Part shown: positions 17,152-27,531 of the stretch, piece after piece | How positions within the stretch are numbered: the stretch's first letter is position 1 | Layout of the letters: each line of letters opens with the position of its first letter | Assembly: GCA_963575745.1 (NCBI GenBank) | Contig: CAUYUJ010014771.1 | Span: 601,593 to 661,592 of the forward strand | Source: Prorocentrum cordatum | Lineage: Eukaryota > Sar > Dinophyceae > Prorocentrales > Prorocentraceae | Length of the DNA: 60,000 bases | Direction: 5' to 3' | The notes under the pieces: model-generated | Told to the model about the DNA's origin: nothing | Seen by the model: the letters and a program-made list of their open reading frames with translations, nothing else | Database searches by the model: none | Translations under genes and position numbers: made by a program

Positions 17152-18092
17152 GCTCAGCGACGCTGGGGCGACCGCCAGAGGACAGACCCAGGAAGAAGCT
17201 CGAGGGCTTCTGGGCGGAGCAGGTCGACCAGACCTAAAAGCCAGCCTGCCGTCACACCCTGCACCCCGGCGCCCCCCCCCCCCCCCCCGGGATCGGCGAC
17301 GCCCCCATCGGCAGCGCGCAGGCATGCCCAGCCTTCCACGCTGCCACAGGCGAAGTCGTGGAGGCCCCCCGCGCACCCAGCCAGATTCAGTTAGCACTCG
17401 TTCAGCGGGAGACCCTCTCGCCCGGGGAGACGCCCCCCCCCCCTGGGGGCGGCGCTTCTAGCCTGCGCGGGGTGAGAGTGCGATTCTGCCCTCAGGAGGA
17501 CAGCAGCCACCCTTGCCAACGCCGCCGCGGCCTCAGAGGAAGCACTGTCGGCTCAGCTCCGCGACCCTGCGAACCGCGACGGATGGCAACGGCCGCTGAG
17601 CGACGTCGCCTGGCGCGCCAGCCTCCCCCATCTAGATGCGCGCCTCTGGCGCGTTTTCTCCAACCGCGACGCCCCTGCCTACCCGCCCAACCTACTCGGG
17701 AATTTCTGGAACAGCCGTCCTCACCCAGGCTCCGGGAATGCCGCGCGCAGACCAGCGGTCGCCAGGCACGCGGCCATCTCACTTGATGCGGCGCGCGCGG
17801 ATCTCCGAGCGCTTTCCTCGCAGACAGGGGGGTCAGATCGGATGTCCCACGCCCCCTTCTCGCTGCTATCGAACAACCTCCTCGACCAAATCATCCTGGC
17901 GGGCGCTGGAGGTAGCCCCTCGGCATCGCCGCAGCAGGAGCTGCTGTCTCCAGCCGCGGGCTGATCCGAGGCGGCCTAGAAGACGCCCGCCCCACAGAGC
18001 ACAGGCCCACGACCACTCCTGGAGCCCACCAAGGAGGCACCATCCCCCCTGGTGATCCTTACTCTCAGGGGCACGCCCCCGCAGTCACGGGG

Positions 18093-18723
18093 ATGCCAGC
18101 CGAGGCCCCCAACGCCTCCCCGCAGCAGACGATACAGCAGCCCGCCCCTGAGCCACAGGAGGCCCCAGGCGCCCCCCCTCCAAGCAATCCCATTAAGGAA
18201 GCTGCCAGAGGGTCCACAATCACCGACTTCCTCCGAGGAGCAGCAGCACGCCTTCCTGGATCAGCCAGACATCGGCCCCGCGCTTCGAACAGGCACCCCG
18301 ACCCTGCGCCGGCTCCGGGGCCCCCTCAAGCAACGGGGCAGGCGAACCCTCGGAGGGGCGTCAGGCGTGCCGCCCCAAGCCCACGGGAGAACAGCAGAGC
18401 CCAACGCGGGAGGGGGCGTGAAAGAGAGCCCCACCCAGACGAGCCCACCTCCCAACCGGCGGCCACTGACGTCCCACAGCAGTTGTGGGAGCGGCACAGG
18501 CAGGACGACACTGGCACCTCCCTGATCGCACCCGCTGACCCCATCCTCGCGGCATACCAGGTTGCGGGCCTGGGAAACTCCCAAATCATTGACACTGCAC
18601 GAGCACTCGAGCAACAAGGGGTGGCAGCTCAGCTTCTGGGTGGCGCTCCCTGGGGCGTGGCAGGCTCTGTCGTAGTACAGCGGAACGGGGACTTGGACCT
18701 CGCGCAGCTCGCGGAGGTGGCAA
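18093..18723 (+). pseudogene. Fragment upstream of the methyltransferase-like domain
   Basis: The frame is protein-like at its end (SLIAPADPILAAYQVAGLGN ... GVAAQLLGGAPWGV ... LDLAQLAEVAIAG), before the reading passes to another frame at about 18,720. The first part is Pro-rich linker. No family recognised. It continues into the methyltransferase-like domain after one frame change. Confidence 0.5.
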
Positions 18724-18726
18724 TAG

Positions 18727-20000
18727 CGGGGCGCCCCAATTGCCGCGGCCGCCCCGCGGCCCATCCCCTCCGACACCTCGGGCGGACAAACTCTCCGCAA
18801 CGTCTCCCTGTTTGACGGATGGGGGCTGGTCAGATACGCCGTTGGCGACCTCGTCAGCAGGATGGGACTATCACGCCGCTTCGCCTTCTCAGCCTTCTCC
18901 GAATTCAACGCCGAGGCAGCCCAACGGGCGGGCCACTACAGGGGCCGCGGTTCCCCCCGCATCGTGGATGGGCCCCCCCCCCGCACGCAACTCTCGGCCG
19001 ACGCGTGGGACCTCTTCCGCCCCGCCGACTCCAGCCATTCAATGTGGGCCAGATGCCTTGACACTCTCCCCGCGGGAAGCATTTTGTTGATCGTTGTGGG
19101 GGGTCCCCGCAACAACCTGTCCGCAGCCGGGGCCCACGGAGGCTCAGATGGCCTGGCAGGCCATCGCTCGGTCCACTTCTTCGCCATCCCCATGGCATGG
19201 CTAAAGGCCGTCAGGCACCGGCCAGACATCCAGGTGATAGTCATTGCTGAAAATGTCTCCCCGATACAGAACGCCCATAGAACCGTAATGCGCCGCGCGC
19301 TCGGAGGTGCCCCGAGGAGTGGGCCTGCCGCGTCAACGCGGGCGACTGGGTAGCCAGCCCCCGCTGCCGCACGCGGGTGGCAACCTTTCCCCATTCGTCG
19401 ACCTTCCTCAGTTTCCCCCGATTCCCGCCCCCACGGGAATCCAGATGGGCGTTCCGCCCAGACGGCCGGATCCCCACCTGGACTCAGTCACGGGGCGACT
19501 CCCCCGAAGAAGTCCCCCCGCGCAGGTGCCAGACGCACCTGGCATGCCTCTGCTACAACGAGGACTCTGGCGCCAGATGGTTCCTCTGCTCCATGACAAA
19601 CGCCAGGGACAGGGCCCGGGCAATCCTTGCCAAAACCGTCGCCAACACCCGATTCCTGGGGTGCGTGGAGGGTTTACAGCTGGTCATGCAGGGACGGGAG
19701 CGTAGAGGCCGCGGAGCTGAGGAGAGGGCGCGCGCCTGGGGGAGATGGCTCATGGCCGAAGGCAGACAGCGCGGGCTGCGGCCACCCACCCGGGAGGAAC
19801 GGGCCCGAGCAGTCGGACTCAGCCGATGCTATAACGACCTCGGATTGCAAGGGAGGGTGCTGCACGACGCTGCGGGCACCCACTTCGACCCCAGGTCGCT
19901 TCAGCAACGCCTGCCAGGTGCGGCACTGACCTGGGCGGGGCAGCCCCTGAGCCGCGGCCCTTTCGGGCGCCCGCGCTCCGCCCAAATCCCACGGCCGCGC
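18727..20000 (+). pseudogene. C5 cytosine methyltransferase-like domain, catalytic site lost, frameshifted
   Basis: Frame 1 (18,727-19,300): motif I VSLFDGWGLVRYAVG (18,802 on; family form LFDGIGG), motif II-like FSEFNAEAA, motif IV position VVGGPRNNLSAAG where active enzymes have GGPPC/GGSPC, then GLAGHRSVHFF, and motif VI-like VIVIAENVSPIQNAHR. After a frame change at about 19,300, WACRVNAGDWVASPRCRTRV resembles the motif VIII region (Q-R-R-R). The replacement of PC by RN removes the nucleophilic Cys, so this copy should be inactive. From memory, the layout HRPDI...ENV...H+-AI--ALG is found in other dinoflagellate retroelement proteins. Confidence 0.72.
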
Positions 20001-20302
20001 CCCCCCGACGAGGCCGCCCCACTGGAGGCATTCCAGGAGGCGCACGCGCACGCGCGTCTCCACGCGCCGCTCGCCCCTCTTGCGCCAGCCCCTTTCCCGG
20101 GGGACATCGTGCTCCAGCTGCGAGCGGCTGGGGGGCCTACCAAGAGCACAACAACCCCAGAGGTCGCCGCGCCACTAGACCCCCTGTCTCCCGGGGTCAC
20201 CTCCCCGCACCTTTCTCGCCCCCTCCCGGTTCACTCGACGCTGGAAGGCCGCGGTCCAGCATCTCGACCCCCTCCTTGCCGAGAGGCACGCCCCCCCTGT
20301 AA

Positions 20303-20650
20303 ATGCCCCGCGTGCCCTCTGGGCTCTCTTGCACAACGCCCCCTGGCAGAACCCCTCCTGACTTCACCATTGAGGACGCATGTGCAAGGTTGGCTGCCTC
20401 CAGCTCGCCTGGGCGCCCCACGATCGTCCCATGGAGCGTTCGATATCGCCGCAGCACTTCCGCACGCAAGAATCAGATCAAGCATGCGATCATCACGCAA
20501 ATTTCGGCCAACGGCCAGTGCACCCTGCTACAGGAGACACGCTGGTCGGAGCACGAAGCGCCCGTCTGGGGCACCGCGCCCCCCGCGCGGACCCTCATCG
20601 CCTCGCGCGCATACGCGGGCCTGGATTGGGTCAGCTTGACCGGCCTCTAG
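20303..20650 (+). pseudogene. Start of an AP-endonuclease-like (EEP) domain, truncated
   Basis: IKHAIITQISANGQCTLLQE then TRW, followed by a Trp/Tyr-rich stretch with ASRAYAGLDW, fits the opening of LINE endonucleases (the catalytic Glu lies in LQETHW-like motifs). The frame ends at TAG and nothing after it continues the domain, so it is truncated or frameshifted beyond recognition. Confidence 0.5.
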
Positions 20651-21030
20651 GCCCCCAGAAAACCTTCGTTTCAATATTATGTGCAGGCAATCTTCTCAGC
20701 ATTCAGAAAAACTTGCTGGGCCCGCGCGCTTTCGACACATCAAGAAACTTACAACAGAAGTGCCAAGAGCGCATCAGCGCGATCAGCACTCTTGAAAGAT
20801 GAAGCCTGCAACAGCACGCGCGACCAACTTCACTTTTGGACGAGCCGGCGACGCTCAACGAACGCAGCAAACTATGCGAGTTAATCAACTACGGTTTCGC
20901 CCTCGCGCTTCTGGGCACACTGCAAGTGACTACGTCGCGACAGACAGTTCGACGCGAAACAACGCGAGCTGGATATGATCGCTTTCGCGGTGGGCCCAAT
21001 CACGCGCCGCGCGCATTGCGTGCAATATGC
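20651..21030. other. Unassigned sequence between the LINE fragment and the 84-bp array
   Basis: Moderate GC, with a run ELINYGFALALLGTLQ in one frame (20,873 on) that could be a short helix. No family recognised and no repeat seen. Confidence 0.4.
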
Positions 21031-21465
21031 TCTCAGTCTCACGCGCCTGGCGGCCCGCGCTTAACAGCGCGGGTCGGCGATTCGCGCGCCTGGGGATCCC
21101 GATCGGAGTCCGCGGATCACGCCCGCGCGCCTGGTGGCCCGCGCGTAAAAGCGCGGGTCGGCGACTCGCGCGCTTGGGGATCCCGGGCGAAGTCCGCGGA
21201 TCACGCCCGCGCTTGGTGGCTCGCGCTTAGAAGCGAGGGTCGGCGACTCACGCGCCTGGGGGTCCCGAGCGGAGTCCGCGGATCACGCCCGCGCGCTTGG
21301 TGGCCGGCGCTTGAAGGCGCGGGTCGGCGAGTCACGCGCCTGGGGATCCCGATCGGAGTCCGCGGATCACTCCCGCGCGCCCGGTGGCCCGCGCTTAAAA
21401 GCGCGCGTCGGCGACTCGCGCGCCTGGGGATCCCGGGCGGAGTCCGCGGATCACGCTTGATGCCT
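21031..21465 (+). repeat. 84-bp GC-rich tandem array, five units
   Basis: The landmark GTCCGCGGATCAC occurs at 21,108, 21,192, 21,274, 21,358 and 21,442 (periods 84, 82, 84, 84). Each unit also has GGATCCCG, CGCGCGCCTGG and an inverted repeat of the form CCCGCGCT-TAA-AGCGCGGG. One frame is open through the array only because the period is a multiple of three. Confidence 0.93.
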
Positions 21466-21479
21466 TCCAAACACGGGGC

Positions 21480-21730
21480 GGCGGTGTCCCGTGGGCCAGC
21501 CGCTGGGTTCTTCGATGGAACTCCTTGGGGGGCCACGAACCGTGCGAGGGGTGCCCCGACATGGGTGGCGGGGACGCATGCGGGCACCTCCACTGGGGCC
21601 CTCGGTGGACATTGTGGGGCCACGAACCGTGTGAGAGATGTGCCAAAAGGAGTGGCGGGCACGCGTGTGGGCACCGCCGCTGGGGCTTCGGGCGAGCTTC
21701 CTATGGGGCCGCGAACCGTGCGAGTTATGC
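21480..21730 (+). repeat. 88-bp superfamily array, GC-rich variant
   Basis: GCCACGAAC / GCCGCGAAC occurs at 21,532, 21,619 and 21,708 (periods 87 and 89). It shares CCTATGGGGC, CGAACCGTGCGAGGGG and ACGCATGCGGGC with the arrays at 12.8 and 32.6 kb. Confidence 0.8.
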
Positions 21731-22520
21731 ATTCTTAACTCCTCCCTCCTCCTCCCCAGTCGACCCCCCCTGTCGCGCTTCCTCTCCCGCGACCGTGCTG
21801 GGCCCGAACCAGTCATTTAAGACGCCCCGCAGGTCTGCGCATCTCGCGCAGTAGACCCCATCCCATCAGTGTTCAACGCATTCACATGGCCGGCGAGATG
21901 CATCAGCATTCGTGGCAGATGTACGCATTGTCGGATGCGCTCGACCCCAAGTTCCTGATGCCGCCGAAGTGGGGGGAGGCGAATTCTTGACAATCAAGAT
22001 AAGCAGGATTCTAGACCCATCCTTTCCGATGCCTTTCCTGGTCGCACGAAAAAGAGCCAGCGGAGAAACAAACGAACAAGACAGAGATGGAGGCTGATAA
22101 GCACAGCGAGGCTGAAACCCATGAACCTCCAAGCGTCGAGGTCCTTGATTCGCGTTTCACCGACAGTGTCGCCAGCAGTCCGTCCAAGTCCGGCATTGTT
22201 TTCGAGGCGCCGGCTAAGAAGCCGAAGCGACCTTGACTGCGAGCCCGTGGCGCTCGCAGGATTTGCACGTTCACATCGTTGCAGATTGGCGCGTTTCAAA
22301 ACAAGATGTATTGGTTGATGCCGTTTCTCCGTCTTGGGGGGGGAGCTGACAATGGGGGGGCCTGGGGGCGAGCCTATGGCCTTCGGCGGAACCTCCTGAG
22401 GGGCGAATGGCGGGGCCCATGGGGGAACTTATTGGGGGGGCTTATGGGGGAGTCCATGAAGGAGCTTTTTTTTGGAGGGGGGGGGGTCATTCGAACTCCC
22501 GACGGCCATTTTCAATTCTA
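21731..22520. other. No gene recognised
   Basis: Unique-looking, moderately GC-rich sequence with G-runs (22,330-22,490) around GGGGGG blocks. Short frames only. Confidence 0.5.
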
Positions 22521-22766
22521 GCTATGTTCGGCATCCCTCAGGCCATTCAGAGACCTGCCAACGTAACAAAAATTGAAACATCCAAACTAGTATTCGCACC
22601 AGACCTTGATGTCGCAGCACGTCGATGGGTCCTACGGGGCTTCGTGGAGATACAGGGCTTCAGACCGATCGAGGACGCTCCTATCCCATCAGAGCGCAAG
22701 CTCCTTGATCAGATGGGCGCAACCAGGTTCTGGGGACCCCAACGCCCAACTCAAACCTATTCATAG
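22521..22766 (+). CDS. Unidentified exon-like segment
   Basis: A frame reading MFGIPQAIQRPANVTKIETS ... DLDVAARRWVLRGFVEIQ ... SERKLLDQMGATRFWG has balanced composition, unlike its surroundings. A strong pyrimidine tract (22,770-22,960) ending in CTTCGCAG follows, as expected for an intron. No family recognised; start and end are uncertain. Confidence 0.35.
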   Translation, partial: AMFGIPQAIQRPANVTKIETSKLVFAPDLDVAARRWVLRGFVEIQGFRPIEDAPIPSERKLLDQMGATRFWGPQRPTQTYS

Positions 22767-22965
22767 CCTCCCCCCCCATCTTCGCCGCCCCCCCGCCCTC
22801 TCCCTCCTCCTGGCCCGCTTCCAACCATCCGCAAATCGTCCACCCCGTGACGGCTGCCCCCCCCCTATCCTCCTCGTCCTTTTCCTCGTCCTCCTCCGTC
22901 TTATCCCTGTCTCACTCTCTCTTTCGCTCTCTCCCCCATCCACCTGTGCTTCGCAGATGCCACCA
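22767..22965 (+). other. Pyrimidine-rich, intron-like tract
   Basis: C/T-rich for about 190 bases, ending in GTGCTTCGCAG. It separates two exon-like segments. Dinoflagellate introns often have variable 5' ends, so the donor cannot be assigned. Confidence 0.4.
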
Positions 22966-23076
22966 GTTCCAAAACGTCGGCAACTATGAGGTGCCGATCT
23001 TTGCCCAGATTTCAGCCTCGGCCTGGTTGTCAGATCCACTTTCCGTCGCATTAAAACCACATGTCCAGATGAGTGA

Positions 23077-23679
23077 GCTCCCGAATGGTTCTATATTTCA
23101 CGAGATGCAAAGGACTCGGCGATCTGTCACAGTGGCGAATCAATCAGGGAGGCTTTGGGATTAGGTTTCAAACATCACATGGTATGGATGCGCCAGCAGC
23201 TCTTGCCCAGACCCGCAGAATACGTGAACGATGTTTTGAGTTTCGACTGGTCAATGTTTCCCTTCGAAGCCCCGCGCATCGGTTTCCGAATTCCAGATGC
23301 CAAGCTGGGCTTCCACAAGTTGACTGCAAGGATGGACCCCGACGATGGCGACGATGACTATGCCTTAGGGTTTCGAGTCAGACGGCCCTCGTCGCGCTGG
23401 GCCAGGCCAGTTTCATCAGCACCCTGCCACAGAAATGCCCTTGCACATAGAGTTGGCCGCCCTGCTGAGGAACTCTCTAGCTCGATGCGCAGAGCCCTGG
23501 AGATTGCCGGCGAGCTGCTAGGCGTCGACGCCGTCGTGTTCGCGAAGCGCATCCCAACCCGCAAGACCCTGGAGCGCAGTTTGTTGATGTTGGATTTGAT
23601 ATTTTTGCTCTGGGACCGGCATTGCTGGCGAAAGGGCCAGCGCGTGGCTGGATCGTGGCAGGCCGACGCTTCCATTTAA
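23077..23679 (+). CDS. Unidentified ORF, possible exon
   Basis: Open from 23,077 (after TGA 23,074) to TAA 23,677-23,679. The first 110 codons (RDAKDSAICHSGESI ... MVWMRQQLLPRPAEYVNDVL ... PFEAPRIGFRIPDAKLGFH) have a convincing protein composition. The acidic run DPDDGDDDYALGF follows, then a less convincing basic region. I recognise no domain. Neighbouring segments on the same strand look coding in other frames, so this is either a spliced gene or a decayed element. Confidence 0.4.
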   Translation, partial: APEWFYISRDAKDSAICHSGESIREALGLGFKHHMVWMRQQLLPRPAEYVNDVLSFDWSMFPFEAPRIGFRIPDAKLGFHKLTARMDPDDGDDDYALGFRVRRPSSRWARPVSSAPCHRNALAHRVGRPAEELSSSMRRALEIAGELLGVDAVVFAKRIPTRKTLERSLLMLDLIFLLWDRHCWRKGQRVAGSWQADASI

Positions 23680-23718
23680 AGCCATTACAATTAGTTGGGC
23701 CAACGATAAGATGCTCCA

Positions 23719-24102
23719 GTGATTCCTCCGAATGCTTCGACGAATGAGAGGTTGCGGGCAGAGTTCTCAGCATCCTTCGAGCGATCATTGTTCCCGCTTT
23801 CTGTGATTGGGTATGGTGAGTGGGACGTGGCCCACAAAATGCGGTTGGCAATTCATGTCGGCAGACTAGTTACTGGCAGCCCTGATCAACTCGAAGCATT
23901 GAGGTACTGCATCAGAGGTATGTGCAGAGATGAAGGCACCGAGAAGGCCTTGTGCGAAGGGCCCAAATGTGGAGACTCCAGATGCACTTGTAAGTGTTCT
24001 TGCAGATATTCGAGATGGTCGCCTGCAGCTCTTGGCCGCCCGACCCGAGAGCTTCTTTCCACCCTCGCTATCTGGGTGGCAGGCCCGTTCCACCAAGTTT
24101 GA
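23719..24102 (+). CDS. Unidentified ORF segment
   Basis: FERSLFPLSVIGYGEWDVAH then KMRLAIHVGRLVTGSPDQLE and ALRYCIRGMCRDEG read like a helical protein. A Cys-rich stretch (KCGDSRCTCKCSC) near 23,970 is probably out-of-frame translation, because TPDALVSVLADIRDGRLQLL reads better in another frame there. Confidence 0.35.
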   Translation: MIPPNASTNERLRAEFSASFERSLFPLSVIGYGEWDVAHKMRLAIHVGRLVTGSPDQLEALRYCIRGMCRDEGTEKALCEGPKCGDSRCTCKCSCRYSRWSPAALGRPTRELLSTLAIWVAGPFHQV

Positions 24103-24129
24103 AACGCATTCCAGGCTGCAGCCGAAGCG

Positions 24130-24403
24130 AGCGAATATTGGTTAGAGTTCAAAGCGTTCTTGAAAAACATGCTCGCGCTCCTGGGGAATAAAGGCATCCG
24201 CGAAAGGTTTGGTGAGCTTTGCGTTCCGGCAGACGCTGATCCTTGGAAGATGGGCTTGTTCACCATTTGGAGACATCATTGTCGACTGGAAGTGGGAGTA
24301 CATGGAAGAGGCCTTCAAGACGGTATCTGCATCAGTGGGCATCTTCCTTGAGTTTTTCGATATACAGAAGATGGAAGTTGCCGTTGGCAACGAAGAGACT
24401 TAG
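24130..24403 (+). pseudogene. Unidentified coding fragment with a frame change at about 24,260
   Basis: YWLEFKAFLKNMLALLGNKG then IRERFGELCVPADADPWKM in one frame continues as FGDIIVDWKWEYMEEAFKTV and SASVGIFLEFFDIQKMEVAV in the next frame, ending at TAG. The join falls at about 24,258-24,266. The composition is strongly protein-like and the family is unknown. Confidence 0.4.
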
Positions 24404-24932
24404 TCGAATATGTCAAGTGCAATCAACACCGCCCAACCTCGAGTCCGAGAGCTGGAAGCTCAAAGCGAAGCCTTCAATATCTGCAGCACGGCGTGTGGCC
24501 AACCTGCAAGGCGGTTTACTGGTTGCCGCTGTCACGACCACATCTGGAGCGATCACAGTACCGACGCAACGAAGTTCGCGAGATTTCTCCGAAGTGTGTG
24601 AAGGAGCGTATCTGGCGAGGCCGACGAGGCTCCGAGCTTGCCTGAGGAAAGTGGAAGGATCTGATCAACGACGCCAGACGGCGGACTCAGAACAGTTTCA
24701 TCGACGTTTGGCGAGTTCCTTGCGGCCCAAAGGAAGAGATTTCTCGAGTCCTTGGAAAAGATGACGTATTCGTGGTGCGAGGAACTGACTGCTAAATAGA
24801 AGTATTGGGACCAATTGGCGCACCCTTTTCTTGGGATGTACCCTCGCGATATTACTTCCAGGGAGATCGCGCCCCAAGCTGTTTGCACTTGGAATGAAGT
24901 CATGGGGGCCGAGGACGAGATGAAATGCCATC

Positions 24933-25519
24933 GTGTCGCACACCGTTGCCTGCACCCGCTGCCTGCACCGAGACAGCAGCACGCCATTCCCAAACCTGAT
25001 TGACCAGCTGGCCACAACATGTGATATGCATCCAAATCTGGAGGCAGAGGTGCAAGACATGAACATGGCCGCAGCGAGCGAGCAGAGGACTGACAAAGTA
25101 CATGCGAGGGTATATGCACTGAGCGCTTCTGTCGGTCGGAATCTGGACCCACCCTTCACGCGCGCTTGCGACGCCCAGAAGTTTTGGGGCAGCTGTTGGA
25201 TTGGCGCATGCGGCTTTTCGTCATCCACGCGTGGAAGGGCAGGGGGATGGCGCGCCAAGTTTGTAGCGCAGTGATGCCGCCATATGCCTGCAACAATGCT
25301 CTTACCACTCATGCCACCAAAGATATATGCCACTGCGTGCCTAGTCAGCTCCTCGAGCCTGCGAACGTGGACAAGGTTTTGTGCGCCAAGGTTCAAGGTG
25401 CCATCAAGCCGCGGGCGGTAAAACATTCCTGGACCAGTGTGATTGGCGATCGAATTCTGCGAAGAGCGACTTCCTTCCTGCAGCATCTTCAGCATTCCAG
25501 CAGGACTCTTGGACCCTAG
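24933..25519 (+). pseudogene. Unidentified coding fragments in two frames
   Basis: LIDQLATTCDMHPNLEAEVQ then DMNMAAASEQRTDKVHARVY (to about 25,190) passes to VLGQLLDWRMRLFVIHAWKG (25,175 on) in another frame. The opposite strand carries a 433-codon open frame over the same bases (24,698-25,999), which I judge the less likely reading. Confidence 0.3.
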
Positions 25520-26100
25520 CCCTCCAGTCGACGATGGTGGCGGGGTGCTGGCGCTAGCGGCCGAGCCGTTCAACCCTTTGGCCGTCGTCGACGATGCTTT
25601 GGCGTTGGTGGCGGCCCACATGGACGGCGCCCCCTTGAACTCAATCGCCGAGTTCAACCAACGCAGGCTCTTCAAAGTGCTGAAAATCAATTTGGCCAGT
25701 AGGAAGGTCCAACATGACGATGGGCGAAGATCATGCAGCATATCAATGATTGAGTTGGTCCTGCACGCGCACTCAGTCGACGCTGGTGCCTTTTCAAATG
25801 CGAGTTCGACAGAGTCACCACTCCTCACGTTGGACCTCGTGGATTTGATTGAGATCGTCGGCTTCACCACCTTCATGGACGCACATGTTGTTTGGAGGTC
25901 GCCGTCATTATCGTCGCTTTCCTTATCAGTGCCTGCTCTTGGGAATGGCTCGCACCTGAGCATGCCAAGTGGCTCGGCGATCAGCAATGGTTCCATCATG
26001 CCGTGGTGGGTTGCTCAAAAGATGCATCTGATGATGATGCCAGGGGATAAAAAGAGGCATGGTGCCATTAAGATCACCGCGATGGCCCTGGTCGTGCCCA
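25520..26100 (+). CDS. Unidentified ORF segment
   Basis: AAEPFNPLAVVDDALALVAA, LNSIAEFNQRRLFKVLKINL and LLTLDLVDLIEIVGFTTFMD have helix-rich, balanced composition. The frame (open 25,443-26,213) ends in a (GT)n tract. No family recognised. Confidence 0.35.
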
Positions 26101-26149
26101 CAACTGCGTGCTGGTTCTGGGCGTTGGTCCTGGTCCTGCGCGTGTGCGT

Positions 26150-26172
26150 GCGTGTGTGTGTGTGTGTGTTTG
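26150..26172 (+). repeat. (GT)n microsatellite
   Basis: Short GTGTGT run with interruptions. Confidence 0.8.
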
Positions 26173-26310
26173 CGTGCGTGGGTGGCGAGGGCGTCCGTGG
26201 CCCCTACTACTAGCGTCGGGGCCCCGGCCCCCCGCCCCCATTGACCCCCCCCCCCCACTAAACCCGACGCCGCACCTAGAGAAGGAGGATACCGACGAGG
26301 GAGTAGAGTC

Positions 26311-26460
26311 GAGGTGGATTAGTAGGTCGACCCTGCCAAATACAGGGTACCCTTGCGACGTGTGCCTCGCGACCCATGCTTCTACGTTCACATGGCAATG
26401 TGGCCTTCGGAAGAGTCTCGCGCCCTCTCGCGCGTCCTCTTCAACCCGCCCCGACTGCAG
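26311..26460 (+). repeat. About 150-bp dispersed repeat, copy 1
   Basis: It aligns by eye with 28,938-29,087 over its length, sharing TGGATTAGTAGGTCGACC, CGCGACCCATGCTTCTACGT, TCTCGCGCCCTCTCGCGCG and CTTCAACCCGCCCCGACTG. Pyrimidine- or purine-rich DNA adjoins both copies. Confidence 0.85.
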
Positions 26461-26529
26461 GATGAGGATGGCGATGAGGAGCGAGAGAGGGGAGAAGAGG
26501 GGAGAGGGGATGAAGGGGGGGGGGCCCAT

Positions 26530-27274
26530 TGCCCGACCTTTCAGGTGGACGTACGAGCAGTGGGAGGAAATGGTCTTGCGAATGCTGGATCCCCCTTCCA
26601 CATCTGAGACGAATCACGCGTCAGGATCATATTGCGATGTAAATTCTGGTCGCCTGGTATCTTGCGATGGTTCCGTGCATATCGATGTGCCCCTTGAACA
26701 AGTCCTCAGTATGGTGCAAGTTGGAATCCTTCGTCGCTCGGATTCGGAGTTTGGCGAGCTTGTCGCGTCTTTGACATGGGCGCCATCGCTTGGCAAGGCA
26801 CTTCGCAGGTCTCCGAGGGGAGCCGCAATCTTTTGCATCATGCGATTGCTGACCAACCGCATCACCGCTGCAAGCTGGCCCTCATAATGATGTTACGGCG
26901 ATCAGGGTGGCAACAATGCAGCGTGGATGATGGTCTTCCGGAGTCCTATGTTGAATGTATCGCGGAAGTATTTGGACTTCAAAGCTACCAAGTCCAGGAA
27001 TGATTTCTTCGCATTTGCGCGGTGCGCCCCGATCATGGACAAGCTTTCTAGTTTGGAAGCGGTGCCGCGTATGTATCATGGCTTACCGGACTCGTGCTAC
27101 AGGGCGCTGCTTCATCTCAACACACCACAAGACCTGGCTGAATTGGAGGACGCGATCGCGATCGCCTCCGATGCGTCTGCAATTGCAGACAAGAGGCTTC
27201 CTGAAGCGATGGGTGGTGTGATGAGGAGGAGGTTGATGAGGAGCGCAGAGCAGATGCGGTTCTTGCACCATTGA
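26530..27274 (+). pseudogene. Unidentified coding region in one frame with an internal TAA
   Basis: The frame from about 26,540 (TYEQWEEMVLRMLDPP, IDVPLEQVLSMVQVGILRRS, FGELVASLTWAPSLGKALRR, IMRLLTNRITAASW) stops at TAA 26,885-26,887. The same frame then resumes (MMVFRSPMLNVSRKYLDFKA, RMYHGLPDSCYRALLHLNT, DLAELEDAIAIASDASAIAD) to 27,274. Either a short intron spans the stop or it is a nonsense change. It probably continues in a different frame to 27,531. No domain recognised. Confidence 0.4.
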
Positions 27275-27531
27275 TGGATGAAGCCTCCCATGGTAAAGCC
27301 GACCTTCAATCTACGCAGCGTGCCGCAGCTGCTGCGTTGAGAGGCAGCGCGGGCGAGTGCCCAGACCTCTGGTCTTCTTGTGCTGGGGTCATGGGCGGCA
27401 TGAGGTACGTCGTTCATTTTGACAACTTCAGCCACTCGACCGGCACATTGAGGGCTCGCGTCAAATGCCCTTCTTGGCTCTCGGCTTGTTCCAAATGGTC
27501 TCAGGTCGACCAGTTCCCATCGCGCGATTAA
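27275..27531 (+). CDS. Unidentified ORF segment, continuation
   Basis: Reads APLMDEASHGKADLQSTQRA and then a Cys/Trp-containing stretch to TAA 27,529-27,531. The acidic run DEERRADAVLAP in the same frame just upstream suggests that the real reading entered this frame near 27,230. Confidence 0.3.

Larger units (their letters stand above)
14300..20650 (+). mobile_element. Decayed GC-rich retroelement with C5-methyltransferase-like and endonuclease domains (probable truncated LINE)
   Basis: Protein-like reading moves between frames: 15,314-16,903, 18,093-18,720, 18,727-19,300, 19,300-20,000 and 20,303-20,650. The order is long Pro/Arg-rich region, methyltransferase-like domain, then the beginning of an exonuclease-endonuclease-phosphatase (AP endonuclease) domain with LLQETRW. 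An AP endonuclease normally precedes a non-LTR reverse transcriptase; here the homology stops at TAG 20,648-20,650 and no RT follows. C- and G-runs mark several frame changes. Confidence 0.6.

Noticed and set aside
21031-21465. Regular repeats with spacing like a CRISPR array.
   Set aside because: The whole 84-bp unit is repeated, with no unique spacers; a tandem satellite in a eukaryote.
24698-25999. 433-codon open frame on the reverse strand.
   Set aside because: Its composition is less protein-like than the + strand pieces over the same bases and no domain is seen; probably a shadow.
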